Of a stretch of DNA of 64,000 nt, positions 42,693 through 51,472 are shown piece by piece; position 1 is the stretch's first letter; every line of letters begins with the position of its first letter. This stretch comes from SVFI01 sp045588655. GTDB taxonomy: Bacteria > Bacillota > Clostridia > Lachnospirales > Lachnospiraceae. Position numbers and translations under genes: made by a program. The stretch spans positions 1 through 64,000 of the forward strand of contig JAZNEP010000028.1 in assembly GCA_045588655.1 (NCBI GenBank). The letters run 5' to 3'. Below the pieces are notes generated by a model that saw nothing but the letters and a program-made list of their open reading frames with translations, had not been told where the DNA came from and did not search any database.

Positions 42693-44276
42693 ATGAAAAA
42701 AGCGATTATTATCGGAGCAGGTCCTGCGGGTCTTACTGCCGCATACCAGCTCTTAAAGGAAACGGATATACAACCGATCATATTAGAAGAAACCCAATAT
42801 ATCGGCGGTATTTCCCGCACAGCAGAATATAATGGCAACCGTATGGATCTCGGTGGTCATCGATTTTTTTCAAAAAACGAGCAGGTCAATGACATTTGGA
42901 AAAGCCTGATGCCACTGCAGGGGGCTCCGGCGAGCGATGATCTTCTTCTTGGTCGCAACGTTGATTTAACCAAGGACGGTCCGGACCCTGAAAAAACCGA
43001 TGTTGTTTCTTTGGTACGTACCCGCGTCAGCCGCATTTTCTTTTTACGCAAATTTTTTGATTACCCGATTTCCATGAAGCCGGAAACGTTTATCAACATG
43101 GGACTGTGGCGCACAATTAAAGCAGGATTTGGGTATCTTTATTCCTGCGTAATCAAACGAAAAGAGCAGTCTCTGGAGGACTTTTATATCAATCGTTTCG
43201 GAAAGCCTTTGTATCGCATGTTTTTTGAGGATTACACAGAAAAACTCTGGGGTGTACATCCGAGCAACATTGCTCCGGACTGGGGTGCACAGCGTGTAAA
43301 AGAGCTTTCTTTAGGAAAGATGATTGCAGAATTTTTTGCAAAACTGTTTCATCCGGACCATAAGACAAGCTCCACTTCTCTGATTGATCAGTTTATGTAT
43401 CCGAAGAAAGGACCAGGACAACTTTGGGAAAAGATGGCCGATGAAATCCGTGATATGGGCGGCGAAATAATTTTCAACGTAAAAGCAACCCGCATTTTGC
43501 AAAAAGACGGTTCTATCTCCGGTGTGGAGTTTACCAAAACAGTCTCTGCAGAAAACTCTCTGCCAGAGCTCACGGATGAAACCATCCTATATACAGGTGA
43601 TTATTATTTTTCTTCTATGCCGGTTAAGGATCTTATCATAGCGATGGACAAAGACGCTCCAAAGGACGTTTATGACATTGCAAAAGAGCTTCCGTATCGT
43701 GATTTTATCACGGTTGGACTGTTGGTTGATAAACTTCTTTTAAAGAATCTGACATCAATGAAAACGGTCAACAACATTGTACCGGACTGCTGGATTTATA
43801 TTCAGGAGCGAGATGTAAAAATCGGCCGACTTCAAATTTTCAATAACTGGTCCCCGTATCTTCCTGCCAAAAACGAGGAGACGGTCTGGATTGGTCTTGA
43901 ATATTTTTGTAACGAAGGGGATTCCCTGTGGAACCTGTCAAAAGAAGAGTTTATCGAATTTGCGATTAGTGAGCTGGTTAAAATTGATATTATCTCTAGA
44001 GAAGACGTGTTGGATGCCACTCATATTCGTGTCAAAAAAGCCTACCCGGCTTACTTTGGAACGTACAAGCATTTTGACCGCGTTGAAAGCTATTTATCTT
44101 CCATCGCCAATCTTTTCTGTATCGGAAGAAACGGACAACATCGCTACAACAATATGGATCATTCCATGCTCACTGCCATTGAGGCTGTCAATGCCATCAA
44201 AGCAGGCAGCACGGACAAGTCCATCCTGTGGAATGTAAACACCGAACAGGAATATCACGAGACAAAAGAATCTTAG
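42693..44276 (+). CDS. NAD(P)/FAD-dependent oxidoreductase, UDP-galactopyranose-mutase-like
   Basis: A 527-residue flavoprotein with the Rossmann dinucleotide motif AIIIGAGPAGLTAAYQLL (residues 4-21), ILEETQYIGGISRTAEYNG and MDLGGHRFFSKNEQV (amine-oxidase/UGM-type FAD binding). The C-terminal part has AYPAYFGTY and GRNGQHRYNNMDHSM. Related proteins lie in cell-wall glycan loci; the substrate is not known. It stands next to two large membrane proteins of GT-C type, which fits a role in lipid-linked sugar or glycan synthesis (inference). Confidence 0.82.
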   Translation: MKKAIIIGAGPAGLTAAYQLLKETDIQPIILEETQYIGGISRTAEYNGNRMDLGGHRFFSKNEQVNDIWKSLMPLQGAPASDDLLLGRNVDLTKDGPDPEKTDVVSLVRTRVSRIFFLRKFFDYPISMKPETFINMGLWRTIKAGFGYLYSCVIKRKEQSLEDFYINRFGKPLYRMFFEDYTEKLWGVHPSNIAPDWGAQRVKELSLGKMIAEFFAKLFHPDHKTSSTSLIDQFMYPKKGPGQLWEKMADEIRDMGGEIIFNVKATRILQKDGSISGVEFTKTVSAENSLPELTDETILYTGDYYFSSMPVKDLIIAMDKDAPKDVYDIAKELPYRDFITVGLLVDKLLLKNLTSMKTVNNIVPDCWIYIQERDVKIGRLQIFNNWSPYLPAKNEETVWIGLEYFCNEGDSLWNLSKEEFIEFAISELVKIDIISREDVLDATHIRVKKAYPAYFGTYKHFDRVESYLSSIANLFCIGRNGQHRYNNMDHSMLTAIEAVNAIKAGSTDKSILWNVNTEQEYHETKES

Positions 44277-44303
44277 AACTTTATTTCATGTACTGCATGA
44301 ACT

Positions 44304-44332
44304 AAAAAAAGCCGGAAATTCCGGCTTTTTAT
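44304..44332. terminator. Bidirectional terminator between the FAD gene and the 44362 gene
   Basis: AAAAAGCCGGAA pairs with TTCCGGCTTTTT. T runs flank it on both strands. The genes converge here. Confidence 0.93.
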
Positions 44333-44361
44333 TTTCTAACCCATTCATTTATTTATGCTGA

Positions 44362-45972
44362 TTATGGTTCATATCCTTCCGAGAAAAGATACATCCCCTG
44401 CTGACCTTCATAGATTGCATAATATTCATCCTGGTAAACACACTTTGCATCTTCCATCACGGTAAAATCTCCGTTTAACATCCCTGCTTCCTCTGTTCTG
44501 GCCAGAAGCAGGAAGGTTTTTCCTTTATGAAATCCCGCCTGATAGTACGATTTCGGTGTCAGCCATTCATATGGTGCAGGTATCCCGTTCTCTCCCCCAA
44601 GATTACCCACTTTGATTTTTCCGTCACTTAAATATTCTGTCACTGACGCATTCCAAAATGTCGCATATCCAAAATCATACTCATTTTTTTCCAAAAACTC
44701 CATATAGCCATATCTCTTTTCGCAGTCATTGTATTTGACATCCTGCCAAAGTTCTCCGTAAAGTGATGCCAGCACGACACCTGCAAGAAACACTGCCATC
44801 ACACCTTTCTGCCACCCGATGACCGGAATCCATTTCTGCATAAAGATTCCGACAAGAAGTATTCCAACAACATAAACCGGGAGCCAGTAGCGATACTGCA
44901 TCAGCACATTGGTAAAAATAAGCATATACCAATTGATCAAAAACAAGAAGATAAAAAAGTATAGCAAAAACCGTTCTGACGCATTGAGCAGTTCCATGCG
45001 ATGCTTCCACAGATAGATTATTATAGCGATAAACACCAGCAAAAACAGACATTTGACCGGGTTCACAAGTCCAAGTCCTGTCACCACTTTAATCTCCCGA
45101 TATCCCATAAACTCCAGCATAAGGCGAATGGATGTAAGAAATCGTTCCGGTACTTCCGCAATCGGTACAAATGCCACCTCAGAGGTCGTATCAAAGCTAT
45201 AGTGTACTGCCAGATAAAATTTATTGATCAAAAAGCCGATTCCCGCAAATCCGGTCATCACAACCGAAAGTAGGACCGAACACACATTTTCTCTTTTTTG
45301 TTTTCCCTGTTCCAGCAATACAAAACACAGATAAGCCAGTATCATAGGCAAATATAAGCTTGCCAGATAACGAAGCCCCGACATTCCAAGAATCAGTGCC
45401 ACGATGCAAAGAATCGCTGCGTGTATCCAAACACTTTTTTTGCTCTTTTTTTCTTTCATCACGAGGGAAAGGATCAGGTACGTGCAGATGACCTGTGATG
45501 TATAAAAGCATCCGATAAACATCATATCCAAATATTCATTAGAAAGCGGCGCAAACAATAATGCCAAGCAAAGAAAATGCCACTTTTTATCCAGTTCAAA
45601 GCGTTTCCCAAGCATATAGTATGCATAAATGAGCAACAAATAGAAAATAAATATAGAAATCACTTTTACCAGTGTATAATCAGAAAACAGATGAAACAAC
45701 GGAATCATAATCAGATGTGAGTACACAATTCGGATTTCTGTGGAATAGAACCAGTTTTGGGAAATCAGACTCCCTTCCTCTGCGAGAAGCTTTGATAATA
45801 TGACCTCTGCCGTCGTATCCGAATGCATGAGATTGTCCGGACAACATATACAGAAAAGCACAAGTGCTGCCACTGTCACTACAAACAATGCAAAAGATGA
45901 TACGTCCTGCCAGCTTGTCCGGTTCTCTTTTTTCTTAACATTTATTTTTTTCTCTGTCATTTTTTTCACCAT
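44362..45972 (-). CDS. Multi-pass membrane protein, possible GT-C-type glycosyltransferase
   Basis: This 536-residue protein has about 12 helices. The first outer loop after helix 1 has CCPDNLMHSDTTAEVILSKLL, with an acidic residue in the place expected for a GT-C enzyme, and the C-terminus is a soluble domain of about 110 residues. No family could be assigned with confidence. An ATG at 45972 or one four codons later is possible. Its promoter is divergent from the 46114 gene, which suggests a joint role. Confidence 0.7.
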   Translation of the reverse strand: MVKKMTEKKINVKKKENRTSWQDVSSFALFVVTVAALVLFCICCPDNLMHSDTTAEVILSKLLAEEGSLISQNWFYSTEIRIVYSHLIMIPLFHLFSDYTLVKVISIFIFYLLLIYAYYMLGKRFELDKKWHFLCLALLFAPLSNEYLDMMFIGCFYTSQVICTYLILSLVMKEKKSKKSVWIHAAILCIVALILGMSGLRYLASLYLPMILAYLCFVLLEQGKQKRENVCSVLLSVVMTGFAGIGFLINKFYLAVHYSFDTTSEVAFVPIAEVPERFLTSIRLMLEFMGYREIKVVTGLGLVNPVKCLFLLVFIAIIIYLWKHRMELLNASERFLLYFFIFLFLINWYMLIFTNVLMQYRYWLPVYVVGILLVGIFMQKWIPVIGWQKGVMAVFLAGVVLASLYGELWQDVKYNDCEKRYGYMEFLEKNEYDFGYATFWNASVTEYLSDGKIKVGNLGGENGIPAPYEWLTPKSYYQAGFHKGKTFLLLARTEEAGMLNGDFTVMEDAKCVYQDEYYAIYEGQQGMYLFSEGYEP

Positions 45973-46005
45973 TCTTCGTCTTACTTTTTCCCCTCAATCT
46001 TCTTT

Positions 46006-46035
46006 AGTTTACCCTTATCTCCTGTCGCTTGTCAA
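46006..46035 (-). promoter_or_regulatory. Promoter of the 44362 gene
   Basis: The minus strand has TTGACA (46030-46035), 18 bases, and TAAACT (46006-46011). Confidence 0.65.
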
Positions 46036-46055
46036 ATACTACAATCACAGGGCTA

Positions 46056-46084
46056 TTGAAAGAAAAACGCTTTTATACTAAAAT
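46056..46084 (+). promoter_or_regulatory. Promoter of the 46114 gene
   Basis: The plus strand has TTGAAA (46056-46061), 17 bases, and TAAAAT (46079-46084). Confidence 0.65.
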
Positions 46085-46113
46085 ACAGATATCAATTTGA
46101 AACGGAGATATTT

Positions 46114-49023
46114 ATGGGAACACTTACCTTTATTCTTTCAATTTTTTTACCGATTCTTGCAATGTTTGTTGTCTTTTATCACGTGTTTCCCTCTTTGGCG
46201 GAACATGCACAGGTATTTGATGATTTGATTATAGAAAATGTATCATCTGCCGGATATAACAAGTCTGCAGAGCTTATGCTGTTTCGTATTCTTGCGATTG
46301 CTTGCCTTGTGCTCACATTCCTTCTTATTTTTCTTTTTTCACATGTTGCAAAGCGACGCAATATCGGAAACGTTCTATCCGGAAGATTTGCAAGCTCCGG
46401 TACTGACACCGACTCCCAAAAACTTTTGACTGCAGCTATGATTGCAATCCTTCCATTCATCGGACATCTTCTCGTATTCGGTAAGGTAAGCCTTGCATGC
46501 ATACTAGGCATATGCGCCGTTTTGGCCGTTTTTCCGATTTGCAAAATCGGACATTCGGCTCCGCTGCCTTTTCTTGCACTACCGGTTCTTTCTTATTACG
46601 CAGTACTGGCCGTTTTGACTGTTCTTGTGCAGTTTTCCCCAGTCTTTTCACTATCACAACATCGTATCTTTCTCCTTACCGGAATCGTTACGCTGCTTCT
46701 TTTTGTGTGCACAAAAGGGAGGGGGACTTTCTGCAAAAAGCTGCTTCTTTTGCTCCAGTGCATCGTTCCTCTGCTTCTCATGCTGTTTTTCGTAGACCGT
46801 TATGTATATCATGGAAATATTCTGCGCATCCGCTATGCGCCGTTTTACTATATATTTTTCCTTGTGCTTGTAGTGACCTTTGTTGCTTTCTCCATTTTGC
46901 ATGCAAAAAAACATTGGGGGCGCACAGAGTCCCTTTCTCTTGGACGACTGCTTCATCCCGTCACAGCCATCACCGTATTTATTTACAATTCCTACTCTGC
47001 CTGTCCGATGTATGCCCAGCCGGATCAACACCACCACGGTGAGCAAATGATTCCTTGGCAGCAGATTGTTATGCTCGGACAGACCGCTTATGACGAATAC
47101 ACTCCTGTCTCCGGTCTTTTTCCTATGGTAAACGGATTTATACAAAATCTACTGCTTGGCGGAACGGTTTCCGATTATTCACCTGCCATCAGTATGACTG
47201 TGGTTCTTTTTTGTATTATAACCATGTATCTTATTTATCGACATGTGGGCGGCAGTTATTCGCTCTTATTTGCTATCTTTTTTGCCCTGCCTGCATACAA
47301 TCGCCAGTATATGGTACTCCCGGTTTTACTTTTACTCTTCTTAAAAGATCTTCTGCAGCGTCCGCAACGCTGGCTCCCAACTTGGATTTTCTCTTGTTTT
47401 TTAGCAGGACTCTATTATCCTCTCTATGGCGCCGCCGTGCTGGTTGCAACACTGCCACTTGGCATCTCTATGCTGGTTCGTTTTATCAAGGAGACCGACT
47501 GGAAAAATGAAATCCGAACACCGGCTTTTTATATCTCCTGGATAGTATGCCTTCTTCCCATTCTGCTGTGTTTGCCATTATTGCTTCGCATGGTCAGCCA
47601 CACGCTCGTATATTCCGGACAGACGATTCTTGCAGACGGTATTTCCCTATACGGACAAGCTGTCCCTGAATTTTTTCTTCCTTACCTTGCAGATACACAC
47701 GAAAACATAAGACTATGGCTCTACTACGGATTTCGGTTTTTCCTACCAATCCTTCCTTTGGTACTTGCCCTAGGACTTGGTGCCCTTGTTTGGCTCCTTT
47801 ACCAAAAACATGCAAACAACGCAAAGAAAGTCTGCCTGTTTGGTTTTTGGGCCACGATTCTTACACTGGCTGTCTCCTACACCTATACGCTTGTGCGCGC
47901 AGACACTAACATGGTACTCTCTCGCACCGCTCCTGTGTTAATTGCAGTCGCCGGAATCTTTCTTCCTGTGCTGCTTCTTTCTCATGGAAAAGCGTTGGTT
48001 TCGCCATCCATACGTATTCTCATTCTCGGAATCGGTTTTTCGCTTCCTATGATAATTTATCATCAAGTATCTGCCATGAAATTTCCTGATATGTGGATTT
48101 ATCCAAATGGGACTGCTTCCCTTGTCATGGATGATGCAGATAAGCTTTTTTCCAACTATGAGGTACCGGAAAGTTTTATTTCCATGCAGGAAATTTCTCT
48201 GCCGGATACTTCCATGCTCGGCGATGGTTTCATGGTTGCAGATCAGGTACATTATCTTCAAGAATATGCAGCTGTGATGGAAAAATGCAACAAAATAGTT
48301 CCTGATATCAGCTATCTGGGAATGGATGGTCAAGGATTCTATTACTATTTAAATGCCAAAGCTTGTGCCACCGGTTTTATTCAGGCCGGAAAGGGACACG
48401 AAGCACAGCAAAGAATATGGCAGCAGATTGAGAAAGCACGTCCCGTTGTCTTTTGCCTTGATGCGCAAGCTTCGTATTTTATTTTTTCTCGTATACTCAC
48501 AGGAGATTATTGCTATTGTGCGGATGACCGGGCCTTCTACCCTGTCGAGCTTTACCAAATGCTTTATCCTGAAAAAGAAAAGGGTGATGATTACAGACTT
48601 GTATGTGATTCGACCAATTTGGGGCTCTCACCTGCCTCCTTTGGCGCTTCTCTTTCTTCCCTCAACAATCGACTCACGATTGCCAATCCACAGGCATCTG
48701 ATGTCGGTGATGACTTCATGGTGAAAGGAAGCTCTTGTGATGTCCTGTTTTTACAGCTGGAAGAATCTCTTGTCTCCCAAAGCGCATCTGTTCAGATTAC
48801 TTTTTTAAGTGATGGACAAATCTTCAACGGAGCCTCCGTCTCCTGCCTCACCGGTGATGGATCTCTCCTTATTCCTATGGGAATGAACGCCTGCTGGCTG
48901 CTGGGAAATAATTCACAGATTATGCTACATTTTTACGACGAGGCCGGAAATCAGATTTGCGAACTCCCGCTCACTGATGCCGCGGCCCATGGAACTGATG
49001 TTACGTTTTATCACTGGAACTAA
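46114..49023 (+). CDS. Very large membrane protein of unknown function
   Basis: This 969-residue protein has about 17-19 hydrophobic helices in the first 670 residues. A soluble, probably extracytoplasmic domain of about 300 residues follows, with few lysines. A loop rich in His and Asp (AQPDQHHHGEQMIPWQQIVML, about residues 305-325) lies after one helix and could bind metal or act in catalysis. I do not recognise the family. The overall plan (many helices then an outer domain) resembles GT-C enzymes. A GGAGA site precedes the ATG. Its stop codon overlaps that of lspA by 3 bases. Confidence 0.75.
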   Translation: MGTLTFILSIFLPILAMFVVFYHVFPSLAEHAQVFDDLIIENVSSAGYNKSAELMLFRILAIACLVLTFLLIFLFSHVAKRRNIGNVLSGRFASSGTDTDSQKLLTAAMIAILPFIGHLLVFGKVSLACILGICAVLAVFPICKIGHSAPLPFLALPVLSYYAVLAVLTVLVQFSPVFSLSQHRIFLLTGIVTLLLFVCTKGRGTFCKKLLLLLQCIVPLLLMLFFVDRYVYHGNILRIRYAPFYYIFFLVLVVTFVAFSILHAKKHWGRTESLSLGRLLHPVTAITVFIYNSYSACPMYAQPDQHHHGEQMIPWQQIVMLGQTAYDEYTPVSGLFPMVNGFIQNLLLGGTVSDYSPAISMTVVLFCIITMYLIYRHVGGSYSLLFAIFFALPAYNRQYMVLPVLLLLFLKDLLQRPQRWLPTWIFSCFLAGLYYPLYGAAVLVATLPLGISMLVRFIKETDWKNEIRTPAFYISWIVCLLPILLCLPLLLRMVSHTLVYSGQTILADGISLYGQAVPEFFLPYLADTHENIRLWLYYGFRFFLPILPLVLALGLGALVWLLYQKHANNAKKVCLFGFWATILTLAVSYTYTLVRADTNMVLSRTAPVLIAVAGIFLPVLLLSHGKALVSPSIRILILGIGFSLPMIIYHQVSAMKFPDMWIYPNGTASLVMDDADKLFSNYEVPESFISMQEISLPDTSMLGDGFMVADQVHYLQEYAAVMEKCNKIVPDISYLGMDGQGFYYYLNAKACATGFIQAGKGHEAQQRIWQQIEKARPVVFCLDAQASYFIFSRILTGDYCYCADDRAFYPVELYQMLYPEKEKGDDYRLVCDSTNLGLSPASFGASLSSLNNRLTIANPQASDVGDDFMVKGSSCDVLFLQLEESLVSQSASVQITFLSDGQIFNGASVSCLTGDGSLLIPMGMNACWLLGNNSQIMLHFYDEAGNQICELPLTDAAAHGTDVTFYHWN

Positions 49024-49520
49024 TTATTGTGTCTTATTTTTTGCCTTTGTCTTTTTTTAGCGGACTTCTTCTCCGGCGGAATCTGAATCACTGCCAGCGC
49101 AGCGCCAATCAGGATACAGAAGTCCGAAACATTAAAGATGGTATTGGAAAACTTCTGGTTTTTTACATTAAATCCAACATAATCCACCACATACCGGCGT
49201 ACCATTCTATCATACGTATTACTGAACGCACCTCCCAGCATCATGGAGAGTCCAAGCTTTAACAAATGCTTCCCTCGTCTGCCAAGCGTAAATACAAACA
49301 GAAGAAGACAGCCTATGGTAAGTACGAGTGAAATATATTTGATTGCAACTCTTTTTGATGCACCAAAATCAAGAAACGCACCTTCATTATGATATTTGGT
49401 CAAATACATTTTTTCTTGGCAGATTGGAATCCGTTCTTTCTCTTTTGCCAGCTTCTCTACTAAAAATTTTATAGCAAACTCAACCCCAAATATTAACCCT
49501 ACTATTATCACATATACCAT
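49020..49520 (-). CDS. lspA: Divergent signal peptidase II (lipoprotein signal peptidase)
   Basis: This 166-residue membrane protein has four helices and the LspA motifs. They are N45 (YHNEGAF), N101 and D104 (SNTYDR), and N130 and D133 (FNVSD). D104 and D133 match the catalytic aspartates of the family. Two usual residues differ: Glu14 replaces the N-terminal Asp, and Ser132 replaces Ala before the last Asp. A basic C-terminal tail follows. The ATG at 49520 follows AGGAGG. It may be a second, specialised LspA. Confidence 0.82.
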   Translation of the reverse strand: MVYVIIVGLIFGVEFAIKFLVEKLAKEKERIPICQEKMYLTKYHNEGAFLDFGASKRVAIKYISLVLTIGCLLLFVFTLGRRGKHLLKLGLSMMLGGAFSNTYDRMVRRYVVDYVGFNVKNQKFSNTIFNVSDFCILIGAALAVIQIPPEKKSAKKRQRQKIRHNN

Positions 49521-49549
49521 TTGACTACCTCCTCTTTCGGATTTTCTAT

Positions 49550-49578
49550 AGTGTAGCATTATTTTCATTCCACGACAA
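49550..49578 (-). promoter_or_regulatory. Promoter of the lspA-like gene
   Basis: The minus strand has TTGTCG (49573-49578), 17 bases, and TACACT (49550-49555) with an extended -10 TG. Confidence 0.6.
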
Positions 49579-49621
49579 CTTCATTCCTGTTATCTGCTTG
49601 ATTGTTCTCCTTTATCCTGTT

Positions 49622-51385
49622 TTATATTTTTTCCACCAGTTCTCTGAATATTCCCTCAATCGTCATTCTTCCATATCCCCACGTGGCATTAGGGTATATC
49701 TCATCCTGCATTCGCTTCGCACCTCGAATAAAATAATTGCGCACTTCCATGCTCGTCAGAAGCTGATCCCCCTGTTTTAGGATCACCCACTCCATAAACT
49801 GTGCCGCAGCACCGGCCATCAAGGCCGCCGCAGCACTTGATCCTGTCACTGCACCGGATATGGACGCAACATCCACTCCTGCCACGGAGAGCGCAGGTGT
49901 CAGTTGTCCGCTCTGATTTCCTCCTCTCCCGCTGTTGATGGCAAAACTACCATTGGACGAATCAAAATAAGTATGCCCCACTGCATTCTCTGTATAAGAC
50001 GGTTCCGTCATTGTAAGATACGGTGTCGAACGCAAGAAATATACCGGCTGTTCCAAAAACGCTTCCACAGGAAGCCACATATGATATTCAGCCCTTCCAT
50101 AGCCCCCTTGCGCAAAGACACGTACGGTCCATATTCCGGGAGAAGGATTGATAAATCGTACAAAAATAAGCTCCAAGCCACTATTGCGCTCTACCAGCAC
50201 ATAGCTGATATTCACAATCGTTCCACTATAAACAAATCGTATGGTGTTTTCCTGACCGTACCGGATTGCTATACGCTCCGCCCGTTCACCATCCGGTGAC
50301 TCCAACGCAATGCTAAAGCTGTTTGGTATTCTTCCCCATAGTTCAAAAGAAAAACTTCTGACATTTTCACTGACGCGTATTTCCACATCCTCATAGACCT
50401 CCTCATCCGATAATTCAAGATTTCCTGCATAATGGTGTGCAAGATTTCCTTCATTTCCTCCGCCAATCACTAGACATCTCTTATACCGATTTCCCATATC
50501 CTCAAGATAACGATTCAGCAGGGAATCTCCATTATGATCTCCCATATTGGTCCCCATGGTAATACAAATGACAAGTGGTCTGTTCTGTGCACGTGCCACC
50601 TGTTCCAGATAACTTATACCTGCCATGATATCATCCTCTGCATATGCCTGTGCCCCCTCATATATCCCATAAAATGCTTTTAAATGCGGCTTTGCCTGAC
50701 GACATTTCACCATGATAACCTCAGCCCCCGGCGCAGCCCTTAACGCAATCGATACAAGCTGTGTGCCATGCCCATCGGTATCCTCATGCACAATTTCATC
50801 TGCCTGCCCTTCTCTTCTCCTCTGCAGCGCCTCCTGCAGCATCTCCTGTGTATATTCCGTTCCATAGATAAGGCCCTTCGGCGGCTCCCCCTCCTGCACG
50901 GTCTGGTCCCAAATGGAAAAAATTTTACTTCTCCCATCTTCCCGCACAAACTCATCCAGCCAGTACCTTACTCCGGTATCAATCAATCCAATCAGTATCC
51001 CTTCTCCGGTAAGAGAGAGCGGCGGTCTTTGTACTGCTGTAATGCCACTTTCTTCATAAGCGCCTCCCAGGAGACTTGTATCTATCTGTGCACTTTTTAT
51101 CTGTGCACTTTTTATCTGCGCCTGCTTTCGCGCGTCAATCATTTGCTCACAGATGTAGCTTTCTTCTGATAACAAGGCATAACATTTAGGAATATAGGCA
51201 TATCTATACCGGGTAATGTTGAGTTCCTCCGCTTCCCTGCTATCAAGATACAAAATATGATAATCCCCTATCAGCTCCAGCATACAGTGAGAAAAATCGG
51301 ATAATCCGCTTTCTCCACTATTTATCTGAGAATCGAGTAGTATGTCATAAAAATCATCCGACAAAATCATCTCTTTACAATCCAT
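49622..51385 (-). CDS. Csp-like subtilisin family (S8) serine protease
   Basis: A 587-residue S8 protease with the complete triad: Asp136 (LIDTG), His206 (DGHGTQ) and Ser517 (TGSSAAAALMAG), and the oxyanion Asn in GGGNEGN. A jelly-roll-type insert lies between the His and Ser parts. The form resembles clostridial Csp germination proteases and related S8 proteins. No signal peptide is seen. Residues 87-102 carry a KSAQI repeat. I take the ATG at 51385; the in-frame TTG at 51415 falls in the terminator of the clpX gene. The ribosome site is poor. Confidence 0.85.
   Translation of the reverse strand: MDCKEMILSDDFYDILLDSQINSGESGLSDFSHCMLELIGDYHILYLDSREAEELNITRYRYAYIPKCYALLSEESYICEQMIDARKQAQIKSAQIKSAQIDTSLLGGAYEESGITAVQRPPLSLTGEGILIGLIDTGVRYWLDEFVREDGRSKIFSIWDQTVQEGEPPKGLIYGTEYTQEMLQEALQRRREGQADEIVHEDTDGHGTQLVSIALRAAPGAEVIMVKCRQAKPHLKAFYGIYEGAQAYAEDDIMAGISYLEQVARAQNRPLVICITMGTNMGDHNGDSLLNRYLEDMGNRYKRCLVIGGGNEGNLAHHYAGNLELSDEEVYEDVEIRVSENVRSFSFELWGRIPNSFSIALESPDGERAERIAIRYGQENTIRFVYSGTIVNISYVLVERNSGLELIFVRFINPSPGIWTVRVFAQGGYGRAEYHMWLPVEAFLEQPVYFLRSTPYLTMTEPSYTENAVGHTYFDSSNGSFAINSGRGGNQSGQLTPALSVAGVDVASISGAVTGSSAAAALMAGAAAQFMEWVILKQGDQLLTSMEVRNYFIRGAKRMQDEIYPNATWGYGRMTIEGIFRELVEKI
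51084..51128 (-). repeat. 15-bp tandem repeat in the Csp-like protease gene
   Basis: Two identical 15-bp units (51084-51098 and 51099-51113) and a degenerate third unit code for the repeating residues KSAQI near the prodomain/catalytic junction. The length keeps the frame. Confidence 0.85.
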
Positions 51386-51400
51386 ACCATCCCTGCCATG

Positions 51401-51429
51401 AAAAAAACCGGGCAAATCTACCCGGTTTT
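51401..51429 (-). terminator. Intrinsic terminator after clpX, 15 bases before the Csp-like start
   Basis: On the minus strand AAAACCGGG pairs with CCCGGTTTT (51404-51412 and 51421-51429, 8-base loop), followed by seven T. The Csp-like start codon is only 15 bases further on. Confidence 0.9.
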
Positions 51430-51472
51430 CTCTTTTCGTTCTTTATTCAACTATACGTGAAGGATATCACTA

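Noticed and set aside
42469..48724. Several long open frames opposite or out of frame with the large membrane-protein genes
   Set aside because: They lack ribosome sites and protein-like composition, and the genes on the chosen frames have promoters, clear sites and membrane-helix patterns.
51084..51128. Possible CRISPR-like repeat
   Set aside because: The units are only 15 bp, adjacent, in frame and inside a protease gene; there are no spacers or cas genes.
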